Below are positions 6,063 to 13,427 of a stretch of DNA of 19,083 nt, one piece after another. The translations under genes and the position numbers were made by a program. How positions within the stretch are numbered: position 1 is the first letter of the stretch; the number at the start of each line of letters is the position of its first letter. Where the stretch lies: positions 1-19,083 of the forward strand of contig CAKOIQ010000018.1 of the NCBI GenBank assembly GCA_934086935.1. Reading direction: 5' to 3'. The DNA is from an uncultured Bacilli bacterium. GTDB taxonomy: Bacteria; Bacillota_I; Bacilli_A; RF39; UBA660. Under the pieces are notes generated by a model. That model did not search any database. It was given only the letters and a program-made list of their open reading frames with translations, and was not told the origin of the DNA.

Positions 6063-6912
6063 AGATTTTAATAAATGGTTAGATAATTTTAAATCAAGTA
6101 TTTCAAATTATAGTTATTATGTTGATTTTGAAAAAATATATAAGTCAGCTGAAAAATACAAAGTTGAATTAAATATACTTAATTCATTAATTGGAAGCAA
6201 AAATATAGAAGAGGATTTTGAAAATATAATTTTAAAATATCCTGAAACATTAGAAGTAATACCAATGTTACTTGCTGTAAGGTCTAATGAAATATTTGTA
6301 AAAGATAGTACAAATGAATATTTATTTAAGTTCAATAAGATGGTTTATTCGATTGGAGATTATATAAAATTTATGAGAGAAACTGGCTTATTTGAATTAT
6401 TACAAAATCATATTATTAATAACTTATACGACTATTTATTAGGTGTTGAAGTTGGATTAGACTCTAATGGTAGAAAAAATCGTGGTGGACATTTAATGGA
6501 AGATTTAGTAGAAAGTTTTATTATCAAAGCTGGATACAAGAAAAATGAAAACTATTTTAAAGAAATGTATCTATCAGATATAGAGAAAAAATGGAATCTA
6601 GATTTATCTGAAATGTCTGGTAATAATACATCAACTAAGAGATTTGATTTTGTCATTAAAACAGATAATCAGGTTTACGTAATTGAAACAAACTTCTATG
6701 CATCAGGTGGATCAAAATTAAATGAAACAGCACGTAGTTATAAAATGTTAGCAGAGGAATCCCAAAAAGTAGATGGTGTAACATTTATATGGTTTACTGA
6801 TGGACTTGGTTGGAAGAGTGCAAGAAAGAACTTAGAAGAAACATTTAATGAATTACCAACATTGTATAGTATTAATGATTTAGATAAAGGAGTATTAGAA
6901 AAATTAAAGTAG
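6055..6912 (+). CDS. dpnB: Type II restriction endonuclease, DpnII/MboI type (GATC)
   Basis: A 285-residue protein that I recognise as a DpnII-like endonuclease along its whole length: the ILNSLIGSKNIEEDF segment (41-55), GVEVGLDSNGRKNRGG (130-145), and the catalytic stretch RFDFVIK...VIETNF (Asp198, Glu211) followed by GGSKLNETARSYKMLAEES. It should cut unmethylated GATC. Length and ends match the family, so the enzyme appears intact. Its ATG lies inside the end of dpnA (ATGAATAG), with AAAGGAAAA upstream. GATC sites occur freely in the window, as expected for a host protected by the two partner methylases. Confidence 0.93.
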   Translation: MNRDFNKWLDNFKSSISNYSYYVDFEKIYKSAEKYKVELNILNSLIGSKNIEEDFENIILKYPETLEVIPMLLAVRSNEIFVKDSTNEYLFKFNKMVYSIGDYIKFMRETGLFELLQNHIINNLYDYLLGVEVGLDSNGRKNRGGHLMEDLVESFIIKAGYKKNENYFKEMYLSDIEKKWNLDLSEMSGNNTSTKRFDFVIKTDNQVYVIETNFYASGGSKLNETARSYKMLAEESQKVDGVTFIWFTDGLGWKSARKNLEETFNELPTLYSINDLDKGVLEKLK

Positions 6913-6927
6913 TGAGGTGTTTGTGGT

Positions 6928-9021
6928 ATGGAAGCTAAAGAAAAAGTTATATTAAGAGATGTATTATATGGAATGAAATCACAATTTTGTATTCCAGTTT
7001 TTCAAAGAAACTATAGTTGGAATGAAAAAAACTGTGAAAGATTATTTAATGATATTTGTGATTTAATGGATAATAAGGAAAGAAATCATTTTATTGGTTC
7101 ATTTGTTTATAAAATGGTTAAATTAGTTGATACACAATATATTCAATTTGTATTGATAGATGGACAACAAAGACTAACTTCATTAACGTTAATATTAAAA
7201 GCATTATATGATTATTTAGGAACTCTTGGAGAAGAATACGAAGGTACAAGAGAAGAAATTAGAGATAGTTATTTATTTAATAAATTTGCAAAAGATGCTA
7301 ATTTAAAATTAAAATTAAAACCAAATAAAGAAGATGATAAAAACTTTAATTTATTAATGCAAGATAAGTATGATGAAATTGATTCTAACTCATTAATATA
7401 TCAAAATTACAAGTATTTTTTGGATAGGATAAAAAATCTTGAAGAGTCTATTGAAAATTTTTATGACGCATTACAAAGACTTGAAGGTGTTTCAGTAACA
7501 CTTGATAAAGATGATGATGCTCAAATGATATTTGAAAGTTTAAATTCTACTGGTCAAGATTTAACTGATGTTGATTTAATACGTAATTATTTATTAATGA
7601 ATTGTGCACCAGCTGAGCAAGATGATCTTTACAATGATTATTGGATTAAACTTGAAAAAATATTAAAGAAAGATTTTACTGATTTTGTGAGAGATTATCT
7701 TTCATTAAAAAATGGTGTAGTTGTACAAAATGGTAAAAATAAAGTATATAGTGCTTTTAAAAAATATTATTATAACAATTATATAAGTCAACAAATCGGA
7801 TTGGAAAGTTTTCTAAATGAGTGGATTGTTTATGCGAATGCATATTCAAAGTTAATCACTCCATCTGATAAAAAAGAAAAGAAATATGTTTTAGAAAATG
7901 CATTAAATGACACTATCATGTTAAATATTAAAACAACATATCCTTTCTTATTAGGAATAATGCATGATTATATAAATGGAAAAATTGATAATGAAGAAAC
8001 AGCTGGAATATTAAGATTAATTGAATCTTACGCAGTTAGAAGAAGTATATGTGGTATCCAAGGTGGAGCACTATCACAAGCAATGGCTTCAACATATAAG
8101 GAATTAACTGAAAAATATAAAGAAGATTTTTATGATGATGCATTTAATAAAGTAGCAACAAAAATGGCTAGTATTAATACAAATGCTTATTTTCCTAAAA
8201 ATAGTCAGTTCATGGATGGGTTTACTTCTAGAGATATGTACAGTTCTCCTTTAAAGAAATATGTTTTATATAAACTTGAAAATAGTTTCCAAGATAAGGA
8301 GATAATAAATATTGATAATTTAACTATTGAACATGTAATGCCTAATACAATTACTGATGAATGGAAAAAATATTTGAATATGGCTGATATAAATGAATTT
8401 CATGAACAATATAAAAATAGAATTGGAAATTTAACATTAACAGCATATAACTCTGAAATGGGTCAAAAATTATTTAATGAAAAGAAAAATAATTCCGATT
8501 TTAGTAGATTATATTTAAATAAATATTTTACTAATATTAAAAAATGGGGAAAACAAGAGATAATTGATAGAGGTAATGCTTTATTCAAGATTGCTGAAAA
8601 AATATGGCCATTTCCAAATGTTATTCCAGAAGAAGAGTTAAGTTCAGAAAGTTATAATTTATTAGATGATATTGATGAATTTGATTTTTCAAGTACAAAA
8701 CCATTGAAGTATAAGTTTGATGATGATGAAGAAGTACATGTTAATAATTGGTCTGTGTTATATCAAGGATTTATGGATAAATTATACAATTTAAATAAAG
8801 ATGCATTTGTATCATTTATGTCTGATGAAAATTATTGTGGAACTACTAGAAGTATGTTAAGCAAAAATGCAGATAATTTACGATATGCTGGTTCAATATC
8901 TGATGGATATTATATAGAAATGAATCAAAATACTATGAGAAAAATTAAGATATTAAGAACATTATTAATTGATATGGGATATGATAATTCAACTCTAGTA
9001 GTTTATGTCGTACCAGCATAG
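6928..9021 (+). CDS. GmrSD-like DUF262 / DUF1524 (HNH) protein
   Basis: A 697-residue protein. The N-terminal DUF262 domain has IPVFQRNYSW (22-31) and the nucleotide-binding motif DGQQR (78-82). The DUF1524 HNH nuclease domain has IEHVMP (His469) and RIGNLTLTAYNSEMG. A further C-terminal stretch of about 100 residues, past EFDFSSTKPLKYKFDDDEE, is not part of these domains and I do not recognise it. In GmrSD and related type IV enzymes this pair uses NTP to cleave modified phage DNA. The gene starts 15 bases after dpnB, with GAGGTG at 6914-6919 and no terminator between, so it is probably in the DpnII operon. It would complement DpnII: one cuts unmodified DNA, the other probably modified DNA. 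Substrate is inferred. Confidence 0.85.
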   Translation: MEAKEKVILRDVLYGMKSQFCIPVFQRNYSWNEKNCERLFNDICDLMDNKERNHFIGSFVYKMVKLVDTQYIQFVLIDGQQRLTSLTLILKALYDYLGTLGEEYEGTREEIRDSYLFNKFAKDANLKLKLKPNKEDDKNFNLLMQDKYDEIDSNSLIYQNYKYFLDRIKNLEESIENFYDALQRLEGVSVTLDKDDDAQMIFESLNSTGQDLTDVDLIRNYLLMNCAPAEQDDLYNDYWIKLEKILKKDFTDFVRDYLSLKNGVVVQNGKNKVYSAFKKYYYNNYISQQIGLESFLNEWIVYANAYSKLITPSDKKEKKYVLENALNDTIMLNIKTTYPFLLGIMHDYINGKIDNEETAGILRLIESYAVRRSICGIQGGALSQAMASTYKELTEKYKEDFYDDAFNKVATKMASINTNAYFPKNSQFMDGFTSRDMYSSPLKKYVLYKLENSFQDKEIINIDNLTIEHVMPNTITDEWKKYLNMADINEFHEQYKNRIGNLTLTAYNSEMGQKLFNEKKNNSDFSRLYLNKYFTNIKKWGKQEIIDRGNALFKIAEKIWPFPNVIPEEELSSESYNLLDDIDEFDFSSTKPLKYKFDDDEEVHVNNWSVLYQGFMDKLYNLNKDAFVSFMSDENYCGTTRSMLSKNADNLRYAGSISDGYYIEMNQNTMRKIKILRTLLIDMGYDNSTLVVYVVPA

Positions 9022-9086
9022 TGTTTTTGCTTCACTTGCATCACTTAAATATAGGGAGTACTAATTTTATGTGTCATAAAATGTCC

Positions 9087-9111
9087 AAACTAGATTTATT
9101 CTAGTTTTTTT
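9087..9111 (+). terminator. Intrinsic terminator after the DUF262/HNH gene
   Basis: AAACTAGA (9087-9094), five-base loop, TCTAGTTT (9100-9107), T-run to 9111. It ends the restriction operon. Confidence 0.75.
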
Positions 9112-9171
9112 ATTATGCCATCAATTTATAGTTAAATGTAAATGTGTGGTAAAATGTTATTAGGTGATAAA

Positions 9172-10095
9172 ATGGTTAAAAATGAGCATTATGTTCCTAG
9201 ATTTTATTTAAGAAGATTTGCAACTAAAGATAAAATTTATGCGTTTGATTTAGATGAAAATAAGTTATTTCCAACTAATATAAATAAAATAGGTTGTAAT
9301 AACTATTTTTATGATGTAGATTTAAGTGTTTTAAGGGAAAATTTAAGTATATATAAAGATATATATAAAATACCTGATGAAGTGTTTGAAAAAGAGTGTG
9401 AAGATATACAGTTTATTGAAAAAGCTTTGTCAAGATTAGAGGATAAATTTTCAGTATTGCTTAATAAATTTGAAAAAGATCATTCAATGATAGATAATGA
9501 AGAATTTTTAAGAAATTTATTTCTTTTTCTGCGAGCTCAATCAGTTAGAACAAAAGGTTTTAGAAATGGATTAGAAAATATTGCAAGTCAGACAAAGTCT
9601 TGGTTAGAAAAATTAAATCTTAAAAATGTTGACTATCCACTTGAATTAGAGTCAAAAGATATAGCAAAACTAAATCAAATAAAAGAACTACTATCATTAT
9701 CAAGTGTATATAGGAAATCATTATCTTTTTTTGATACATATGATATTTATATTGGTGTTAATAATACTGACATTGATTTTATTATTTCAGATAATCCGAT
9801 GATGTATTTTTCACTTGGTTTTAATGATATTTGTTTCCCTGTAAATCCAAAATTATCAATAATTATGCAGGCGAAACAAGCTAAAGATGAATTTAAAATA
9901 TGCTGCATTAAACCTGATGAAAATAAAACAATAAAACTTACAAAAAGAGAGGTAATTAAATATAATATTCTTCAACAATATTCGAATTCAAAATTTTTAT
10001 TTGGTAGTGAACAAGCATTAAAAAATCACATATTATGTATGAATTACTTTAGCATTATTAATCTCTTGAGAAACGGAAGTGATAATAGTGAGTAA
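9172..10095 (+). CDS. DUF4238 family protein
   Basis: A 307-residue protein whose start, MVKNEHYVPRFYLRRFA (with HYVPR at residues 6-10), is the signature of DUF4238; an internal FIISDNPMMYF also fits the family. It has no signal peptide or membrane segment and is probably cytosolic. DUF4238 proteins recur in defence and mobile islands, but I know no established reaction. The start is ATG 9172 with TTAGGTGAT (9159-9167) upstream; the in-frame ATG at 9142 lacks a binding site. A TAAAAT at 9150-9155 preceded by TG could be an extended -10, giving a very short leader. The end overlaps the HNH-like gene, which suggests a two-gene unit. Confidence 0.8.
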   Translation: MVKNEHYVPRFYLRRFATKDKIYAFDLDENKLFPTNINKIGCNNYFYDVDLSVLRENLSIYKDIYKIPDEVFEKECEDIQFIEKALSRLEDKFSVLLNKFEKDHSMIDNEEFLRNLFLFLRAQSVRTKGFRNGLENIASQTKSWLEKLNLKNVDYPLELESKDIAKLNQIKELLSLSSVYRKSLSFFDTYDIYIGVNNTDIDFIISDNPMMYFSLGFNDICFPVNPKLSIIMQAKQAKDEFKICCIKPDENKTIKLTKREVIKYNILQQYSNSKFLFGSEQALKNHILCMNYFSIINLLRNGSDNSE

Positions 10096-10909
10096 AAGAG
10101 TTGGTAAATGCCATATTTGTCAGAAAGAAACTGAATTAACATATGAACATATTCCTCCATATAAGGCATTTAATTGGGATTCTGCAAAATCTATTGAGGA
10201 CGATGAAATTATTAAACTAATAACAGATGACAGTAGAATGCCGTGGGAAATGGAAGGCTTGAAGTACAAACCAAAGCAACGGGGAATGGGTATGTATACA
10301 TTATGTAGTAGTTGTAATAATCTTACAGGTACTTATTATGGAACGGAATATATTAAATTTGCATATACAATTAACAAACTATTTCCAGAGATAATTGAAA
10401 AATGCAAGAAAAATCAAACCAATATAACAGGAATTGAAATAAAAGGAATGAAACCACTTCTATTTGCAAAACAGGTGTTATCGATGTTTTGCAGTATATG
10501 TCCTAATATAACAGAACAAAATCAACATATAAAAGATTTACTATTAAATAAAGATGCAATAGGGTTGGATTCGAAGAAGTATAAGTTATCTATGTTTTTA
10601 TTAAATCAATATAAAATAGGATATAATGGAATACAGGCACAATATATTGGTGGTTTTGAAGTAAAAGTAATAGCTACGATTGATGCATATCCGTTTGGAT
10701 TTGTATTAGAATTTGATCCAAAAGATAATTTTGCAAATCCAGAGTTGGATATTACTAGTTTTTTTAATGAATATGAAAACAAAGAATATGATATGCATTT
10801 CGGATTACCAATTTTAGAAAGAAATAATATATTTTCTTGTGATTACAGAACAAAAGAAGAAATAAAAAAATGTGTAGAAGATAATAGTAACTATGAAGAA
10901 GTAAATTAA
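10088..10909 (+). CDS. HNH-like zinc protein paired with DUF4238
   Basis: A 273-residue protein. An N-terminal zinc/HNH-like region is visible: CHIC (8-11), EHIPP (20-24) and CSSC followed by NN (73-76), spaced as in HNH endonucleases with a structural Cys4 zinc and a catalytic His. The remaining 190 residues, rich in hydrophobic strands, are not recognised. GTG 10088 is preferred because GGAAG (10075-10079) lies eight bases upstream; GTG 10079 is an alternative giving three more residues. Either start lies inside the end of the DUF4238 gene, so translation is coupled. I infer a nuclease partner in a two-gene defence-like unit. It might instead be a non-catalytic zinc protein. Confidence 0.65.
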   Translation: MSKRVGKCHICQKETELTYEHIPPYKAFNWDSAKSIEDDEIIKLITDDSRMPWEMEGLKYKPKQRGMGMYTLCSSCNNLTGTYYGTEYIKFAYTINKLFPEIIEKCKKNQTNITGIEIKGMKPLLFAKQVLSMFCSICPNITEQNQHIKDLLLNKDAIGLDSKKYKLSMFLLNQYKIGYNGIQAQYIGGFEVKVIATIDAYPFGFVLEFDPKDNFANPELDITSFFNEYENKEYDMHFGLPILERNNIFSCDYRTKEEIKKCVEDNSNYEEVN

Positions 10910-10924
10910 TCAAAAATGTTTATC

Positions 10925-10940
10925 ATACCGATAACGGTAT
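10925..10940. repeat. Small hairpin ATACCG / CGGTAT next to TATAAT
   Basis: Six-base arms (10925-10930, 10935-10940) around ATAA; the right arm runs into TATAAT (10938-10943). It could be an operator on a weak promoter, but no gene follows on this strand before the terminator. Confidence 0.25.
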
Positions 10941-10948
10941 AATAGTAT

Positions 10949-10985
10949 AAAAAAAGAACTAGATGAATCAAAATCATCTAGTTTT
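10949..10985. terminator. Bidirectional intrinsic terminator
   Basis: AACTAGATGA (10957-10966), seven-base loop, TCATCTAGTT (10974-10983). Seven A precede it (10949-10955), which gives a T-run for the reverse-strand gene, and TTTT follows for the forward gene. It serves the convergent HNH-like gene and the 104-residue gene. Confidence 0.8.
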
Positions 10986-10991
10986 AATATT

Positions 10992-11306
10992 CTATAATTT
11001 AACCATTTGTGATGTTTTTCTATCAATAATCTTTAACTTATATTTATCTTTTAATATTTTATCTAATTTATCATAGTTAAATATTCCATCAAGTAATGGG
11101 TCGGTAAATCTAGTTAAAGCTGAATTAACTTGCTGTTCTATAGTACATTCCCATAATGCACTCATTTCATATCCTACAGCTAAATAATGAGCTACATATT
11201 CATACATGTATTTTATTAAATATTTATCCATCTTTTTGTCAAATGAAATTATTATGTTTAAAAACTCTTCATCAGTGATATTTCCACAACTATTTTTCCT
11301 TATCAT
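10992..11306 (-). CDS. Hypothetical protein, 104 residues
   Basis: I do not recognise this protein. It is mostly helical in appearance (ITDEEFLNIIISFDKKMDKY, then YEYVAHYLAVGYEMSALWEC), with no signal peptide or clear membrane segment. The start at 11306 is supported by AGAGAGG six or so bases upstream; the same frame stays open to beyond 11456, but that extension crosses a hairpin, a run of eight G on this strand and a terminator, and is unlikely to be translated. It is the only reverse-strand gene in the defence cluster and the last before the right-hand boundary-like repeat, so it may be an accessory, immunity or regulatory gene. That is a guess. Confidence 0.5.
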   Translation of the reverse strand: MIRKNSCGNITDEEFLNIIISFDKKMDKYLIKYMYEYVAHYLAVGYEMSALWECTIEQQVNSALTRFTDPLLDGIFNYDKLDKILKDKYKLKIIDRKTSQMVKL

Positions 11307-11341
11307 TTTTATTCCTCTCTTTATCATTTTACACATCAGCC

Positions 11342-11371
11342 ACCCATCAATTTTAGTGTATTTTGATGGGT
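11342..11371. repeat. Inverted repeat ACCCATCAA / TTGATGGGT upstream of the 104-residue gene
   Basis: Nine-base perfect arms (11342-11350 and 11363-11371) around 12 bases, about 35 bases upstream of the gene's start. It could be an operator or a leader hairpin for that gene. The remainder of 11307-11460 holds no gene that I can support on either strand. Confidence 0.4.
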
Positions 11372-11455
11372 AGAATTGTATTTTTTTAAATTTGGAGTCT
11401 TGAGAAACGTTGATTTTACGGGGTTTTGTACCATCGATTTTTATGCTAATATCCA

Positions 11456-11492
11456 CCCCCCCCTGAAGAGAGCGAAAGCTCTCATTTTTTTT
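11456..11492 (+). terminator. Terminator with C8 prefix, copy of the 733-764 structure
   Basis: Eight C (11456-11463), TGAA, then GAGAGC (11468-11473), GAAA loop, GCTCTC (11478-11483), A and eight T. The layout CCCCCTGAAG-stem-loop-stem-CATTTTTT matches the left copy at 733-764. No forward gene directly upstream needs it, which makes it a candidate displaced 3' end at the right boundary of the island. Confidence 0.75.
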
Positions 11493-11595
11493 CTGCTTTA
11501 AAATCTTGGCAATGTAGTGGTAGATTGAAGTAGATTACTAAGATAGTTAAGAAGAAAATTTATGTTTACATTATACACTAAAAATTATACAATCT

Positions 11596-11633
11596 AAAAA
11601 GCAAAGAATTAATTTGATATTCTTTGCTTTTTT
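11596..11633. terminator. Terminator of the 82-residue reverse-strand gene
   Basis: Fourteen-base arms AAAAAGCAAAGAAT (11596-11609) and ATTCTTTGCTTTTT (11619-11632) around nine bases. It is T-rich on both outgoing strands, so it probably works in both directions. The 100 bases to its left (11493-11595) hold nothing I can name. Confidence 0.75.
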
Positions 11634-11644
11634 AATGTATACTT

Positions 11645-11893
11645 TTAATTAAGACTTTTTATTTTTTCATAATAATAATCAAGTACACTTCTAACTTGTT
11701 CTTTGGTTAAATTTTCGGTATTTGTTTCATATTTTAAGGTTATGTCACTATTAGCGTACATATCATGGTAGTTTTTATAAAAACAATAACTAAGAATAGT
11801 AATAGTTATTATTATAACAGTTATTCTAACTCTTCTGTTAGTAAAAAAACTATATAATGCTGCTAAAGTACAGTAATTTTCAAACCATTTCAT
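11645..11893 (-). CDS. Small single-pass membrane protein, unknown function
   Basis: An 82-residue protein with one clear membrane segment (about residues 23-39, ITVIIITITILSYCFYK) flanked by a basic NRRVR on the N-terminal side, then a polar tail with a predicted helix (LTKEQVRSVLDYYYEKIKS). The basic residues ahead of the segment suggest the N-terminus stays inside and the tail is outside. The reverse-strand ATG at 11893 is preceded by AGGAG. It is transcribed divergently from the radical SAM gene. I do not recognise a family. Confidence 0.6.
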   Translation of the reverse strand: MKWFENYCTLAALYSFFTNRRVRITVIIITITILSYCFYKNYHDMYANSDITLKYETNTENLTKEQVRSVLDYYYEKIKSLN

Positions 11894-11941
11894 AAATGAA
11901 TCTCCTATTATATCAATATATTTATTAGTTTTATAATTGCA

Positions 11942-11950
11942 TGTTATAAT
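11942..11950 (+). promoter_or_regulatory. Extended -10 promoter for the radical SAM gene
   Basis: TGTTATAAT is an extended -10, 25 bases before the ATG; the -35 region (TTATTA near 11922) is poor, as is usual for extended -10 promoters. Confidence 0.5.
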
Positions 11951-11974
11951 AATTTCAATAAGTGAAGTGATTTT

Positions 11975-12787
11975 ATGTATAAAAAAGTTTATGTTGAAAT
12001 AACTAATAATTGTAATTTATCTTGTGAGTTTTGTCCTCATAATAAAAGAAAAAATGAATTTATTTCTTTTGAAAGTTTTAAAACTATATTAGATAAATTA
12101 GCTGGTTACACTGAATACTTGTATCTTCATGTGTTAGGAGAACCTTTGTTACATCCTGATATTAATAAGTTAATTGATGAAGCTTCTAAAAGATATAAGA
12201 TTAATATAACTACTAATGGTTATTTGATTAATAGAATTAAATATAATAAAAATATTAGACAGATTAATATTTCTTTGCATAGTTATAATGGTAATATTGA
12301 CTTAAATAAGTATATGAATAACATTTTAAATAGTATTAATGAACTATCTAAATATACTTATATTTCTTTAAGATTTTGGACTAAAAATAAATATAGTAAT
12401 GACATGCTTAAATATATAAATGATTATTTCAAGGTTAATATTGAGAAGATAGAAAAATGTAAGGTTAAAGAAAATATCTTTTTAGATATCGATGAAGAAT
12501 TTATATGGCCGGATTTAAATAATAATATTTATAATGAAGTAGGCACATGTTATGCTTTAAGAGATCATATTGGGATACTTGTTGATGGTACTGTTGTTCC
12601 TTGTTGCTTGGATAGTAATGGGGTAATTAAACTTGGTAATATATATAAAGATAATATTGATGATATTATTAATTCTAAACGATATATGAATATGATTAAT
12701 AGTTTTAAGGATAACAAAAAATGTGAAGAGTTATGTAAACATTGTAATTTTAATAAAATAAGAAAAGGAATTCATGGTGATCTTTAA
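11975..12787 (+). CDS. Radical SAM / SPASM-type enzyme
   Basis: A 270-residue radical S-adenosylmethionine protein. The [4Fe-4S] cluster motif CNLSCEFC (Cys13, 17, 20) is followed by GEPLLHP (55-61), the usual SAM-contacting GxP region, and TTNGYL (79-84). The C-terminus has a SPASM/Twitch-like set of cysteines (192, 210, 211, 250, 254, 257) with VDGTVVPCCLD and a GNI motif, which would hold an auxiliary cluster. Such enzymes often modify peptides, but no precursor peptide is evident beside it, so the substrate is unknown. The start has AAGTGAT upstream (11964-11970). The stop shares one base with the next start (TAATG), so it is coupled to the DUF4160-like gene. Confidence 0.88.
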   Translation: MYKKVYVEITNNCNLSCEFCPHNKRKNEFISFESFKTILDKLAGYTEYLYLHVLGEPLLHPDINKLIDEASKRYKINITTNGYLINRIKYNKNIRQINISLHSYNGNIDLNKYMNNILNSINELSKYTYISLRFWTKNKYSNDMLKYINDYFKVNIEKIEKCKVKENIFLDIDEEFIWPDLNNNIYNEVGTCYALRDHIGILVDGTVVPCCLDSNGVIKLGNIYKDNIDDIINSKRYMNMINSFKDNKKCEELCKHCNFNKIRKGIHGDL

Positions 12788-13398
12788 TGACTATAAATTA
12801 TAAAATTACTATTTATGATGTAGAAGGTAATATTAGAGTTATAGATAATTTAAATGATGAATTTGATTCTAATAGGATGTTTCCAGATGTAATTGAATCT
12901 ATTGTTGATAAAAATAATATTGATCATTTTCAAATATATGTTGAAGATTTAAAAATTAATACTTGGGATAAGATTCTTCCTGCTGATTTGAGTAGTCAAT
13001 TAGAATATGATGACTATCATTATAAATGGTTAAACTATACTTTAAAAGATGTACAAGATGCTTTTCATTTATTTGATAATGTAATTAATATTGTGATAGA
13101 TGGTCCAGGTATTGGTCGTTATTTAGGTGAAATGCAGGGAATAAAATTTTATATAAACAATAATGAAAAAGATCGTCATCAATTTGAACCACATGTTCAC
13201 TGTGAGTATGCAGGTGAAGAAATGCGTATAAGAATTGATGAATTAACAATTATGAAAAAAGATAAAACTTTTAAAAATACAAAAAAAGTTAAAGTAGCAT
13301 TAAAATGGGTTAAGGAGCATCAAAGGTCATTACTAAAGTTTTATAATGAATTTGCTATTAATAATTCTAATAATATTAAATTTGAAGTGAATATATAA
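12787..13398 (+). CDS. DUF4160-like protein
   Basis: A 203-residue protein. The C-terminal half resembles DUF4160: IKFYINNNEKDRHQFEPHVH (119-138, with His131, 136 and 138), then YAGEEMRIRIDEL and a helix KVALKWVKEHQRSLLKFYNE (169-188) that matches the family's WVxxHRxxLL ending. The N-terminal 110 residues are not recognised. DUF4160 proteins are small, are often encoded beside a partner such as DUF2442, and are suspected of toxin-antitoxin-like roles without a proven activity. Its ATG overlaps the stop of the radical SAM gene (TAATG), so the two are made together; whether they share a pathway is unknown. Confidence 0.65.
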   Translation: MTINYKITIYDVEGNIRVIDNLNDEFDSNRMFPDVIESIVDKNNIDHFQIYVEDLKINTWDKILPADLSSQLEYDDYHYKWLNYTLKDVQDAFHLFDNVINIVIDGPGIGRYLGEMQGIKFYINNNEKDRHQFEPHVHCEYAGEEMRIRIDELTIMKKDKTFKNTKKVKVALKWVKEHQRSLLKFYNEFAINNSNNIKFEVNI

Positions 13399-13414
13399 AA
13401 AATATATTGTTGTG

Positions 13415-13423
13415 TGTTATAAT
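13415..13423 (+). promoter_or_regulatory. Extended -10 element before the NERD gene
   Basis: TGTTATAAT lies just inside the longest possible reading frame (which could begin with TTG at 13407). If used, transcription starts near 13430 and translation must begin at GTG 13440 or later. Confidence 0.35.
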
Positions 13424-13427
13424 TTTT

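Noticed and set aside
6117..6335. Reverse-strand frame inside the endonuclease gene
   Set aside because: It is antisense to a full-length DpnII-like protein and unsupported by a start signal.
11307..11456. Fifty-residue N-terminal extension of the 104-residue reverse gene
   Set aside because: It starts with GTG in a G8 run and crosses an inverted repeat, whereas the internal ATG at 11306 has a strong AGAGAGG site.
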